From Algoriphagus zhangzhouensis (GTDB lineage Bacteria; Bacteroidota; Bacteroidia; Cytophagales; Cyclobacteriaceae), in NCBI RefSeq assembly GCF_900148515.1, contig NZ_FRXN01000005.1:317186-381185 (forward strand): DNA of 64,000 nt, written 5' to 3'. Below, in pieces: positions 35,138 to 42,656 of the stretch. Positions within the stretch are counted from its first letter, which is position 1. Each line of letters starts with the position of its first letter. The position numbers and the translations under genes are program-made. The notes beneath the pieces are model-generated. The model saw nothing but the letters and a program-made list of their open reading frames with translations, ran no database searches and was not told where the DNA came from.

Positions 35138-37483
35138 ATGAGACTTTTTCTAAGCCTCCTGGGATTGCTATATTTTATTCATATCCCAAATGTGGATTCT
35201 CAACAGCTCAATCAGACCATTCGTGGTCAAATTGTTGACCAGATTTCCAAGTCACCTTTGATAGGAGCCTCTGTTTCTGTTTTGGGTTTTGAGCCAGCAA
35301 AAGGCGCTGTAACAGACCTAGATGGCTACTTTACTATTTCTGAAGTTCCGCTCGGAACTTACGCCTTGAGAGTGAGTTATATAGGGTATTCGGATCGGTT
35401 GCTTCCGGAAATCCAAGTCAATTCCGGAAAGGAGACAGTTTTGCAAGTCGCTTTAGAAGAAAGCATTTCTGAAATTCAGGAATTTGTGGTGACTGCAAGT
35501 GAAAAAGATAGAACTATCAATGAAATGATTGGTGTAAGTGGGAGGACATTTTCAGTGGAAGAAACCAGAAAGTATGCTGCAGCAATCAATGATCCTGCAA
35601 GAATGGCGAGCTCATTTTCTGGCGTAGTGAGTACTGATGATGGGAATAACAATATATCAATTCGTGGGAATAGCCCGAATGGATTGTTGTGGAGAATGGA
35701 AGGTATCGATATACCCAATCCCAATCATTTTGCTTTTCCCGGCTCGGCTGGGGGAGGGATTTCAATTCTGAGTAGCCAATTACTAGACAATTCAGATTTT
35801 ATTACCGGAGCCTTTCCTGCTGAATATGGAAATGCCTTGGGAGGTGTATTTGATTTAAATCTTCGGAAAGGGAATAACCAAAAACGCGAGTACACGATCC
35901 AGGCTGGATTTTTGGGGACAGATGTAGCATTGGAAGGTCCTTTCTCCAAAAATTACCGAGGATCCTATTTGGTGAATTATAGGTATTCTACACTTTCTCT
36001 TTTGGGGAAAATCGGAGTTCCTTTAGGTGATTATGTGACCAATTTTCAGGATTTGTCATTTAATTTTTATCTACCGACCGGTAAAAAGAGTAGTGTTTCG
36101 GTTTTTGGATTTGGAGGTAAAAGTGACCAAAATAAGGATGCTGAATTAGATGCTTCTGAATGGGAGTTTGAAGAGGATCGATACAATACCAATTTCTTTT
36201 CAAATACAGGTGCAGTTGGAGTCAAATACAATTTGAGTGTGAACTCCAAGCATTTTCTCCAGGCCACTGTTTTGGCTTCAGGTACTGAATTGGGGGATGC
36301 CTATGATTTTGTGGATGATGAGTATATTCCCGAAGAGCGCTTTTATCAAAGACTGTCCAATTCCAAAATCACTTGGAATATGGTACTGAACTCCAAGCTT
36401 TCTTCCAGAGCAAGTTTGAGGAGTGGTTTTTACTTTAATCAACTTTCCTACAACCAGTATAATCGTGCTTATGACCAGGATTTGGGGCAGATTGTCAAAC
36501 ACGTTGATTCCAAAGGAAATTCTCAAAGTGTTCAGGCTTTTTCACAACTCAATTACAAAGCCTCAGAACGCCTTTCTCTAAATATGGGCTTACATTACCT
36601 TCAATTTATGCTGAATAATTCCAATTCCTTGGAGCCGAGATTCAGTGCAAATTATCAGTTGGATGAAAAGCAAAGGCTAAGCTTTGGGTATGGTTTACAT
36701 AGTCAGGTGCAAACTTTGGGGACTTATTTTGCTGAGGAAGAGGTGGATAGGGATATTACTTTGCCCAACAAAGACTTAGGCTTAAGCAAATCACACCATT
36801 TAGTTCTGGGTTATGATAGATCCCTCAATCCCTATTTGAGATTTAAGGTAGAGACCTATTATCAGCATCTGTATCAAATCCCAATCAAGGAAGGTGAAAC
36901 TGAAACCTACTCCATTTTGAATCAACAATGGACCTTGATGACTGACCCTTTGGTGAATAAAGGTTTTGGGAAGAACTATGGGCTTGAAGTGACTTTGGAG
37001 CAGTTTACCAATAAAGGAATGTACTTTTTGTTTACGGGGTCAATCTATAACTCTTTGTATAAGACCGAGCAAAATGTTTGGCGGGATACCCGTTACAATG
37101 GGAATTACAACTTCACCTTTACCGGAGGAAAAGAGTTTCAATGGAAAAACAACCGAGTGTTCGGGGTGAATGTTAGAATGAACTATGGTGGTGGACAGAG
37201 GATTACACCAATTGATTTAGAAGCTTCAATTGAAAAAGGGGAGACTATTTATCAAGAAAACCATGCCTATGAAGTACAAAACCCAGCATATTTCAGAACT
37301 GATCTTCGCGTGAGTCTAAAAAAGAATAAGCCAAAATCAACTCGAACTTGGTCTTTGGATCTTCAGAATGCAACCAATCGAAAGAATGTTTATGGGACCT
37401 ATTTTGAACCCATGTCCAATGAGATCGAAACGGTTTATTTGACTCCTTTGATTCCGGTGCTAAACTATCGAATTGAGTTTTGA
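35138..37483 (+). CDS. TonB-dependent receptor
   Basis: This 781-residue outer-membrane receptor has a signal peptide (MRLFLSLLGLLYFIHIPNVD), a carboxypeptidase-regulatory-like domain (IRGQIVDQISKSPLIGASVS), a plug (EFVVTASEKD, NISIRGNSPNGLLWRMEGID, FPAEYGNALGGVFDLNLRKG) and a barrel ending in LIPVLNYRIEF. There is no STN domain, so it cannot signal directly to FecR; the STN domain of this region is on the separate protein at 27804-29474. Substrate is unknown. It sits 34 bases after the surface-repeat paralogue, suggesting they work together. Confidence 0.9.
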   Translation: MRLFLSLLGLLYFIHIPNVDSQQLNQTIRGQIVDQISKSPLIGASVSVLGFEPAKGAVTDLDGYFTISEVPLGTYALRVSYIGYSDRLLPEIQVNSGKETVLQVALEESISEIQEFVVTASEKDRTINEMIGVSGRTFSVEETRKYAAAINDPARMASSFSGVVSTDDGNNNISIRGNSPNGLLWRMEGIDIPNPNHFAFPGSAGGGISILSSQLLDNSDFITGAFPAEYGNALGGVFDLNLRKGNNQKREYTIQAGFLGTDVALEGPFSKNYRGSYLVNYRYSTLSLLGKIGVPLGDYVTNFQDLSFNFYLPTGKKSSVSVFGFGGKSDQNKDAELDASEWEFEEDRYNTNFFSNTGAVGVKYNLSVNSKHFLQATVLASGTELGDAYDFVDDEYIPEERFYQRLSNSKITWNMVLNSKLSSRASLRSGFYFNQLSYNQYNRAYDQDLGQIVKHVDSKGNSQSVQAFSQLNYKASERLSLNMGLHYLQFMLNNSNSLEPRFSANYQLDEKQRLSFGYGLHSQVQTLGTYFAEEEVDRDITLPNKDLGLSKSHHLVLGYDRSLNPYLRFKVETYYQHLYQIPIKEGETETYSILNQQWTLMTDPLVNKGFGKNYGLEVTLEQFTNKGMYFLFTGSIYNSLYKTEQNVWRDTRYNGNYNFTFTGGKEFQWKNNRVFGVNVRMNYGGGQRITPIDLEASIEKGETIYQENHAYEVQNPAYFRTDLRVSLKKNKPKSTRTWSLDLQNATNRKNVYGTYFEPMSNEIETVYLTPLIPVLNYRIEF

Positions 37484-37619
37484 GTCATTTTGAGAAATAT
37501 ATCCAACTGAATATTCCCAAGGGTAGTTTGATCAATAGAGGGAATACGGAAACGCTTGATTCAGAGTAGTTAGATTGCCGAAGTGGAATAGGATGTTTTG
37601 AATTTGGAATCAAATGAGA

Positions 37620-37649
37620 AAAGGCCAGAGAAATTAATCTCTGGCCTTT
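37620..37649. terminator. Hairpin between convergent TonB receptor and PhnZ-like genes
   Basis: A perfect 12-bp stem (37620-37631 with 37638-37649) with a six-base loop lies 23 bases from the leftward gene's stop. The T tracts are short, so termination strength is uncertain. Confidence 0.65.
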
Positions 37650-37671
37650 ATACCTTATAAAGAGATAGGAT

Positions 37672-38247
37672 TTAGGACAATATCTTCTTCGCCATTTCAC
37701 GATATTTATTCAAATCCGGAAGGGGAATGAATTCGAGTTTAGCCTCCTCATCCCATGTTCTCATTTTTAAAGAAGCTTCAAAAAGCGGATCATTTTCAAA
37801 TTCTTTGGCTTCATCCTCATTCATAGGACCTCCTTGGTAGCCTAAGGTCTTCACACTTGCTTCAGAGAGTTTTTCAAAATACTCAGGATACTTGTAGGTG
37901 AGGTATCTTTTCGCCTGAACATGATTCTCAACCAGTTTGGCGATTTTTTCAGAAAAGCCGAGTTTTCTAAGGTAGGCAGCCCCTATTTGTTCATGCCTTT
38001 TTGCCCCATATCCTCCCATAGATTCACTGTCACCCAAGTGGGCAAAAAGATGGCCTATATCATGAAAAAATGCGGCAAGAATAACCTCATCATCAAAGCC
38101 CTCTTTCTCTGCCAACTGTGCTGACTGCGACATATGTTCGATCTGTGATACAGGTTCTCCTATATAATCTTCTTCGCCATACTTTTCATATAGGTCAAAA
38201 ATCAAATCTAGCTTCTGCTCAATGCTTAGGTTTTCTAAATCTTTCAT
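37672..38247 (-). CDS. PhnZ-like HD-domain diiron oxygenase (phosphonate degradation)
   Basis: This 191-residue protein matches the phosphonate-degradation HD oxygenase family. Characterised PhnZ uses a mixed-valence diiron centre to break the C-P bond of 1-hydroxy-2-aminoethylphosphonate, giving glycine and phosphate. The diagnostic N-terminal DYIGEPVSQIEHMSQSA carries Tyr28, Glu31 and His38. The metal ligands His62-Asp63 (FFHDIGH), His85, His109 and Asp166 (TWDEEAK) follow with spacing that, as I recall PhnZ, differs only by a constant offset of four to five residues. The partner 2-oxoglutarate hydroxylase (PhnY/TmpA) is not in this window. It is divergent from a DUF5690 transporter with operator-like repeats between. 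Confidence 0.82.
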   Translation of the reverse strand: MKDLENLSIEQKLDLIFDLYEKYGEEDYIGEPVSQIEHMSQSAQLAEKEGFDDEVILAAFFHDIGHLFAHLGDSESMGGYGAKRHEQIGAAYLRKLGFSEKIAKLVENHVQAKRYLTYKYPEYFEKLSEASVKTLGYQGGPMNEDEAKEFENDPLFEASLKMRTWDEEAKLEFIPLPDLNKYREMAKKILS

Positions 38248-38589
38248 TTGTGTAAAGTTTACAAATACTAAATTCTTTGATTGCTTCTAAAAACTCAAAA
38301 ATGTCAGGTTAAGCTTTCTTGAAGATTTGTAAATCAAAGCGACCTGCTAATATGAACTTAAAATTAACAAAAATATCCTGATATAATTTTCACAAAACAC
38401 ATGTTTAATAGAATCATAATCCGTAAATTTTAAATCCAGCTAAACAGATGTTTAATTTTGCTAAACAGTAATTGAGTTGGTTTTGCTCGATTGGGAGGGA
38501 TGATTACTTCGGTATGATTCCCTTTTTTTCGAGCAGGCGAGGATCGATTGCTGAAAGCATTTCTGATAATTCGAATGTTTCTTAAACAA
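38248..38589. other. Divergent regulatory spacer
   Basis: This 342-base gene-free stretch separates the PhnZ-like gene and the DUF5690 transporter. It carries the palindromic and direct repeats annotated at 38394-38468 and otherwise only AT-rich sequence. Confidence 0.6.
38394..38468. promoter_or_regulatory. Palindromic operator-like repeats between divergent PhnZ-like and DUF5690 genes
   Basis: AAAACA-CA-TGTTTA (38394-38407) and TAAACA-GA-TGTTTA (38441-38454, perfect) share a 14-bp palindrome TAAACA-N2-TGTTTA. A further half-site TAAACA is at 38462-38467. The 9-mer GCTAAACAG at 38439-38447 and 38460-38468 recurs at exactly 21 bases, two helical turns. The pattern strongly suggests binding by a dimeric regulator; the XRE-cupin encoded at 40019-40597 is one candidate. 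Confidence 0.55.
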
Positions 38590-39903
38590 ATGAATTCTAA
38601 TTTTTTGAAGAATAAACTGCAAAAAGCCTCTTCCTTTCAAATGAGCCTTTTTGCTGCTTTGATGGCTTTTTTGGTTTATTCTAGTATGTATGCATTCCGA
38701 AAGCCATTTGCGGTAGCGACCTTTTCAAATGAGTCATTTTTGGGATTAGATTATAAAGTTTGGCTCATTTTTGCTCAGACTTTGGGCTACATGGCCAGTA
38801 AGTTTTACGGAATCAAAAAAATCTCAGAGCTCAAAGAACAGGGAAGGGCTAGATTGATAGTTTCTTTGATAGGTATTTCTGCTTTGGGATTATTGGGTTT
38901 TGCGTTGGTTAAAGGTCCATTGGGGATTCTCTTTTTTGTATTAAATGGATTTCCTCTTGGCTTGATCTGGGGGATTGTATTTCATTTCCTAGAAGGAAGA
39001 AGGTACACCGAAATGATGGGAGCTGTATTGGCTGCAAGTTTTGTGTTTTCGTCAGGTTTTGTGAAATCGGTAGGGCAGTATCTGCTTCAAAATTGGGAAG
39101 TATCTGAATATTGGATGCCTTTTTTAACAGGAATGGTGTTTTTTCCACTGTTGGGAATAAGTGTATGGATGCTGAATCAAGTTCCGGCACCTACCGAAGA
39201 AGATAAAGCAATGAGAAGCTCAAGACCTCCAATGGAAGGAAAGGATAGGTCGAGTCTTTGGAAGGAATTTAAGCCGGGGATTATTTTGATGATTCTGGTC
39301 TATATGATGTTGACGGGATTGAGGGATTTGAGAGATAATTTTGTGGTAGAGATTTGGCAAGGGTTGAATATCACTGCAGATCCAGGGTTGCTTTCCCAAA
39401 CAGAAATTCCCATCACACTTTTGATGCTTGGATTGATGTCCTTATTGGTTTTGGTAAAAAATAATAAGAAGGCCTTTTTCTTAAACCACTGGATCATCAT
39501 CTCAGGATTTTCAATTTCAATCTTGGCTACCTTGGCCTTACAATCAGGCATTCTTCCTCCTTTTGCATGGATGGTATTGGTCGGAGCAGGGGTGTATATG
39601 GCTTACATACCTTTCAATTGCCTCTTGTTTGATCGGATGATTGCCACATTCAAATCTGTGGGAAACGTTGGTTTTTTAATGTATTTGATAGACAGCTTTG
39701 GCTATTTGGGCTCATCGATAATATTGTTTGCAAAACAAATGGGCGGGCTAGAGCAAGTCAGCTGGTTGAATTTTTACACTGAATCAGTTTTAGTCTTTTT
39801 GACAATCTCTCTGGTGTTGATGGCTGGCTCATTTATGTATTTCCAAAGAAAATTGAAGAGAAAGGAGAGTTCAGTAATGACTGAATTTTCGTTAATAAAT
39901 TAA
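38590..39903 (+). CDS. DUF5690 family MFS-type transporter
   Basis: This polytopic membrane protein has about 437 residues from ATG 38590 (TTG 38548 and ATG 38575 are alternatives). There are roughly twelve hydrophobic helices with the MFS-like start SLFAALMAFLVYSSMYAFRK and later blocks LGYMASKFYGIKKISELKEQ, FPLGLIWGIVFHFLEGRR and PFNCLLFDRMIATFKSVGNV, which I recognise as DUF5690. The substrate is not established. Its position opposite a PhnZ-like enzyme, sharing a regulatory spacer, suggests uptake of a phosphonate or related organophosphorus compound; this is inference from context. An XRE-cupin regulator gene follows. Confidence 0.8.
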   Translation: MNSNFLKNKLQKASSFQMSLFAALMAFLVYSSMYAFRKPFAVATFSNESFLGLDYKVWLIFAQTLGYMASKFYGIKKISELKEQGRARLIVSLIGISALGLLGFALVKGPLGILFFVLNGFPLGLIWGIVFHFLEGRRYTEMMGAVLAASFVFSSGFVKSVGQYLLQNWEVSEYWMPFLTGMVFFPLLGISVWMLNQVPAPTEEDKAMRSSRPPMEGKDRSSLWKEFKPGIILMILVYMMLTGLRDLRDNFVVEIWQGLNITADPGLLSQTEIPITLLMLGLMSLLVLVKNNKKAFFLNHWIIISGFSISILATLALQSGILPPFAWMVLVGAGVYMAYIPFNCLLFDRMIATFKSVGNVGFLMYLIDSFGYLGSSIILFAKQMGGLEQVSWLNFYTESVLVFLTISLVLMAGSFMYFQRKLKRKESSVMTEFSLIN

Positions 39904-40018
39904 TTGAACCTAAAATCCGGGTGAGGACTACCATATTTGAATTTGGCGGACATCTCAATTTTATTCTCTGTCAAAGAATTCTTTTGTAGTTTTCCTGCTA
40001 AAACCCAAAATAATTTAA

Positions 40019-40597
40019 ATGGAACAGGAAGTAATAGTTCAGATTAGCAATAAGCTGAAACATATTAGAAAGGAAAAAAGCCTGACCTTGCAAGAGGTAG
40101 CCGATAGAGCTGGTGTGACAAAAGGTTTGATTTCTCAAATAGAAAATGGGAGAACCATCCCATCACTTTTGGTCTTGATCCAGATTATTAAGGCTCTCGA
40201 GGAGGATCTGGATGAATTTTTTAGGGAATTGAGTTTGCATACCAATCAAGCTCCCATTTTGATCCAAAGAAAGGAGAATTACGAGCGTTTCGAAAAAGAA
40301 ACAGCAAGTGGTTATATATACCATCGAATCTTTACTAAGAAAGTAAAAGAAAGTACCGTAGATATAGTTTTATTAGATGTTGAACCAGGCTCCGATAGAG
40401 AGTTTGCCGAAACAGAAGCCTTTGAATATAAATATATAATAAAGGGGGATGTTAACTATGTTTTTCCTGATGAAACTATCCAGTTAAACGAAGGAGATTC
40501 TATGCTTTTTGATGGTAGGATACCACATAAGCCATTTAACCCTGGAGATGAAACCTGTAAAATGCTGGTAGTTTATTTTTTCGAAGGAAAATCATGA
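40019..40597 (+). CDS. XRE-family transcriptional regulator with C-terminal cupin domain
   Basis: This 192-residue protein has an N-terminal helix-turn-helix (LKHIRKEKSLTLQEVADRAG, VTKGLISQIENGRTIPSLLV) followed by a cupin barrel (about 105-188; EAFEYKYIIKGDVNYVFPDE, LNEGDSMLFDGRIPHKPFNP). The cupin senses a small molecule in such regulators. It follows the DUF5690 transporter by 115 bases in the same direction, so it is the natural candidate to control the PhnZ-like/DUF5690 pair through the palindromes at 38394-38468. That link is inferred, not shown. Confidence 0.9.
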   Translation: MEQEVIVQISNKLKHIRKEKSLTLQEVADRAGVTKGLISQIENGRTIPSLLVLIQIIKALEEDLDEFFRELSLHTNQAPILIQRKENYERFEKETASGYIYHRIFTKKVKESTVDIVLLDVEPGSDREFAETEAFEYKYIIKGDVNYVFPDETIQLNEGDSMLFDGRIPHKPFNPGDETCKMLVVYFFEGKS

Positions 40598-40975
40598 AAT
40601 CAAATTGAAAAGTTTGAAATCGAGTTCTAATTTTTACCAAGTTCTCAAAAAATATTTGTGTCAAACTTAAAAAATGGTTACAAATCCAACCTAGAAATTG
40701 TTTGATCTCGGTAAGTAAATCCTCCATTTTTATAGCTTTAATGCCTTGATTATAAGTTGTATTGTCAAAAAGAAGTTGCTTAGTATGCTTTTATGTTAAT
40801 AGTTTGGAATAATATTTTTCCCTAGGTCAAAATGAAAGAGTTTCATGTGATAAATATTACTTAAGAGGATTGTTTTGATAGGTGAATGCTAATTTTTTTA
40901 AAATCTTCTGACGTATATGAAAATAATTGGTTGAAAATTTTTTTTTGAAATAAAAATCACTCTACATTTGAGCCC
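40598..40975. other. AT-rich spacer of 378 bases
   Basis: I see no supported gene here. A leftward 63-codon frame overlapping the XRE-cupin 3' end has no recognisable features. The right end carries the -7-like element at 40963-40970. Confidence 0.5.
40963..40970 (+). promoter_or_regulatory. TAnnTTTG -7 element next to a start codon
   Basis: TACATTTG fits the -7 consensus and ends five bases before ATG 40976, which would give a nearly leaderless transcript. The T-rich TTTTTTTG at 40940-40947 is closer (15 bases) than the usual 19-base spacing for a -33 element. Confidence 0.4.
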
Positions 40976-41398
40976 ATGTTCAAAAATCTGTTTTTCAGAA
41001 TTTTTACTTCTTGGCTTTGCCTAACTGTCGGAGTGACATTGTTCACTTCCGCTCAGGCTATGTCAAGTTCTGAAGATGCAGTGGAAAGTATTGATGTTCT
41101 TCATCCACATTCGCTTGAACATGCCCTCTTGGATTATCATTCTTCAGATCTTGTCCAATCCCATGTAAAAACTTACTACACACCCCAGCAAGACACTTTT
41201 TGGGAAGTAGAAGAAGAGAAGGAAAGGGACTTTATCACGATTAAGAGACTTCCTGTTGATTTTGTGTCCATCACTATTGATTGGATTTCAGAATTATGGG
41301 GAGATTTAATGCCAAAGTCAAAGAGCTATTTTGACTTGCCGGTATTCTTAAATTACTCAACACCGCTTTACATCCTAAAGCAAGTTTTTATCATTTAG
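40976..41398 (+). CDS. Small secreted protein of unknown function upstream of RND operon
   Basis: This 140-residue protein has a signal peptide (MFKNLFFRIFTSWLCLTVGV..., cleaved near AQAM). The mature part is acidic with no motif I recognise (LEHALLDYHSS, FWEVEEEKERDFITIKRLP, ISELWGDLMPKSKSYFD) and ends in a hydrophobic tail (LNYSTPLYILKQVFII). It precedes the RND efflux operon by 148 bases in the same direction and might be an accessory, but nothing in the sequence proves it. The signal peptide and reading-frame length support a real gene. Confidence 0.6.
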   Translation: MFKNLFFRIFTSWLCLTVGVTLFTSAQAMSSSEDAVESIDVLHPHSLEHALLDYHSSDLVQSHVKTYYTPQQDTFWEVEEEKERDFITIKRLPVDFVSITIDWISELWGDLMPKSKSYFDLPVFLNYSTPLYILKQVFII

Positions 41399-41472
41399 GC
41401 TTTTTTGCTGATTCTCGCATGCAAGGGGAGGAGTATACCCTCTTGTCACCCATTATTTATTAGAATTTCAGC

Positions 41473-41505
41473 CCAATAACCTATTGGCGAATCGATTGGT
41501 ATTCG
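41473..41505. promoter_or_regulatory. Pair of inverted repeats upstream of RND efflux operon
   Basis: CCAATA-ACC-TATTGG (41473-41487) is followed directly by CGAAT-N8-ATTCG (41488-41505), 42-74 bases before the adaptor start codon. Adjacent palindromes at this position look like operators for an efflux repressor, but no repressor gene is adjacent. Confidence 0.35.
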
Positions 41506-41546
41506 TCATTCCTAATCCCTGAGTTTAGAAAAATTTAAATCCGATT

Positions 41547-42632
41547 ATGAGGAAAATCATCATTCTCGCAGGCTATGCCGTGGTATTTGCATTGGCTAGC
41601 TGTGGAGCAAAACACGAACAAGTAGAACACGAATCAACCTACCTTGTTACAAATCCTGTTGAAAAGGATACGATCGTATACGAAGAATACGTCAGTCAAA
41701 TTCACTCAATTCAACACATCGAGTTAAGAGCCTTGGAGAGAGGTTACCTTCAAAATGTATTTGTAGATGAAGGTCAACATGTCAAAAAGGGTCAGCTCAT
41801 GTTTAGAATTATGCCTTTGATCTATGAGGCAGAAATGCAAAAAGCAAAAGCTGAAGCAAGCTTTGCAGAAATTGAATATTTGAACACAAAAAGTCTAGCG
41901 GATAGCAATATCGTGTCTTCCAATGAGTTGGCACTCGCAAAAGCTCAGTTGGACAAAGCAAACGCAGAATTATCATTGGCTCAAGCGCATTTGGGCTTTA
42001 CCGAAATCAGAGCACCTTTTGATGGTATTATGGGTAGGTTCCATGTACGATTGGGAAGTTTGTTGGATGAAGGCGAGCTATTGGCGACCCTTTCTGACAA
42101 CTCAGATATGTGGGTTTATTTCAATGTTCCTGAAGCACAGTATCTGGACTTCGTTTCTACTACCTCTCTGGATAGCCTTCCGGAAGTTTACCTTCATATG
42201 GCCAATCAAAAACCATTTGATACTCCAGGTATTATCACCACAATCGAATCTGATTTCAATAATGAAACAGGTAACATCGCATTTAGAGCAACTTTCCCAA
42301 ATAAAAAAGGAATCCTAAGACATGGGGAAACAGGGAATATTCAATTGCCTGTCCACTTCCCAGGAGCTCTATTGATTCCTCAAAAAGCAACATTCGAAGT
42401 TTTGGATAAGAAATTCGTATTCGTTGTTACTGAGGAGGGAGTATTAGAATCAAGAGAAATTACAATTGCGGCTGAATTGCCTCACTTATATCTAGTTAGC
42501 TCTGGATTGGATACAAATGATAAAATCTTGATCGAAGGTCTTCGAAAAGTTGTCAATGGACAGAAAATTGAATTCGAAGTAGTTGGTCACGATGAAGTGA
42601 TGAGTGAACTAAACGGCTTACATGCTGAATAA
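41547..42632 (+). CDS. RND efflux periplasmic adaptor (membrane fusion protein), lipoprotein
   Basis: This 361-residue protein has a lipoprotein signal with Cys19 (FALASCGAKHE). The HlyD/AcrA-type layout is visible: beta-barrel/lipoyl half (ELRALERGYLQNVFVDEGQH, VKKGQLMFRIMPLIYEAEMQ), an alpha-hairpin coiled coil (about 90-145) and the second lipoyl half (LGFTEIRAPFDGIMGRFHVR). It links the inner-membrane pump to the outer-membrane channel. It is the first gene of a three-gene operon, with 24 bases to the pump gene. Confidence 0.92.
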   Translation: MRKIIILAGYAVVFALASCGAKHEQVEHESTYLVTNPVEKDTIVYEEYVSQIHSIQHIELRALERGYLQNVFVDEGQHVKKGQLMFRIMPLIYEAEMQKAKAEASFAEIEYLNTKSLADSNIVSSNELALAKAQLDKANAELSLAQAHLGFTEIRAPFDGIMGRFHVRLGSLLDEGELLATLSDNSDMWVYFNVPEAQYLDFVSTTSLDSLPEVYLHMANQKPFDTPGIITTIESDFNNETGNIAFRATFPNKKGILRHGETGNIQLPVHFPGALLIPQKATFEVLDKKFVFVVTEEGVLESREITIAAELPHLYLVSSGLDTNDKILIEGLRKVVNGQKIEFEVVGHDEVMSELNGLHAE

Positions 42633-42656
42633 GGTCAACCTTTAAATCACAGTAAG

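Noticed and set aside
40536..40727. Leftward frame of 63 codons at the end of the XRE-cupin gene
   Set aside because: It overlaps the 3' end of a clear gene and has no recognisable features or promoter.
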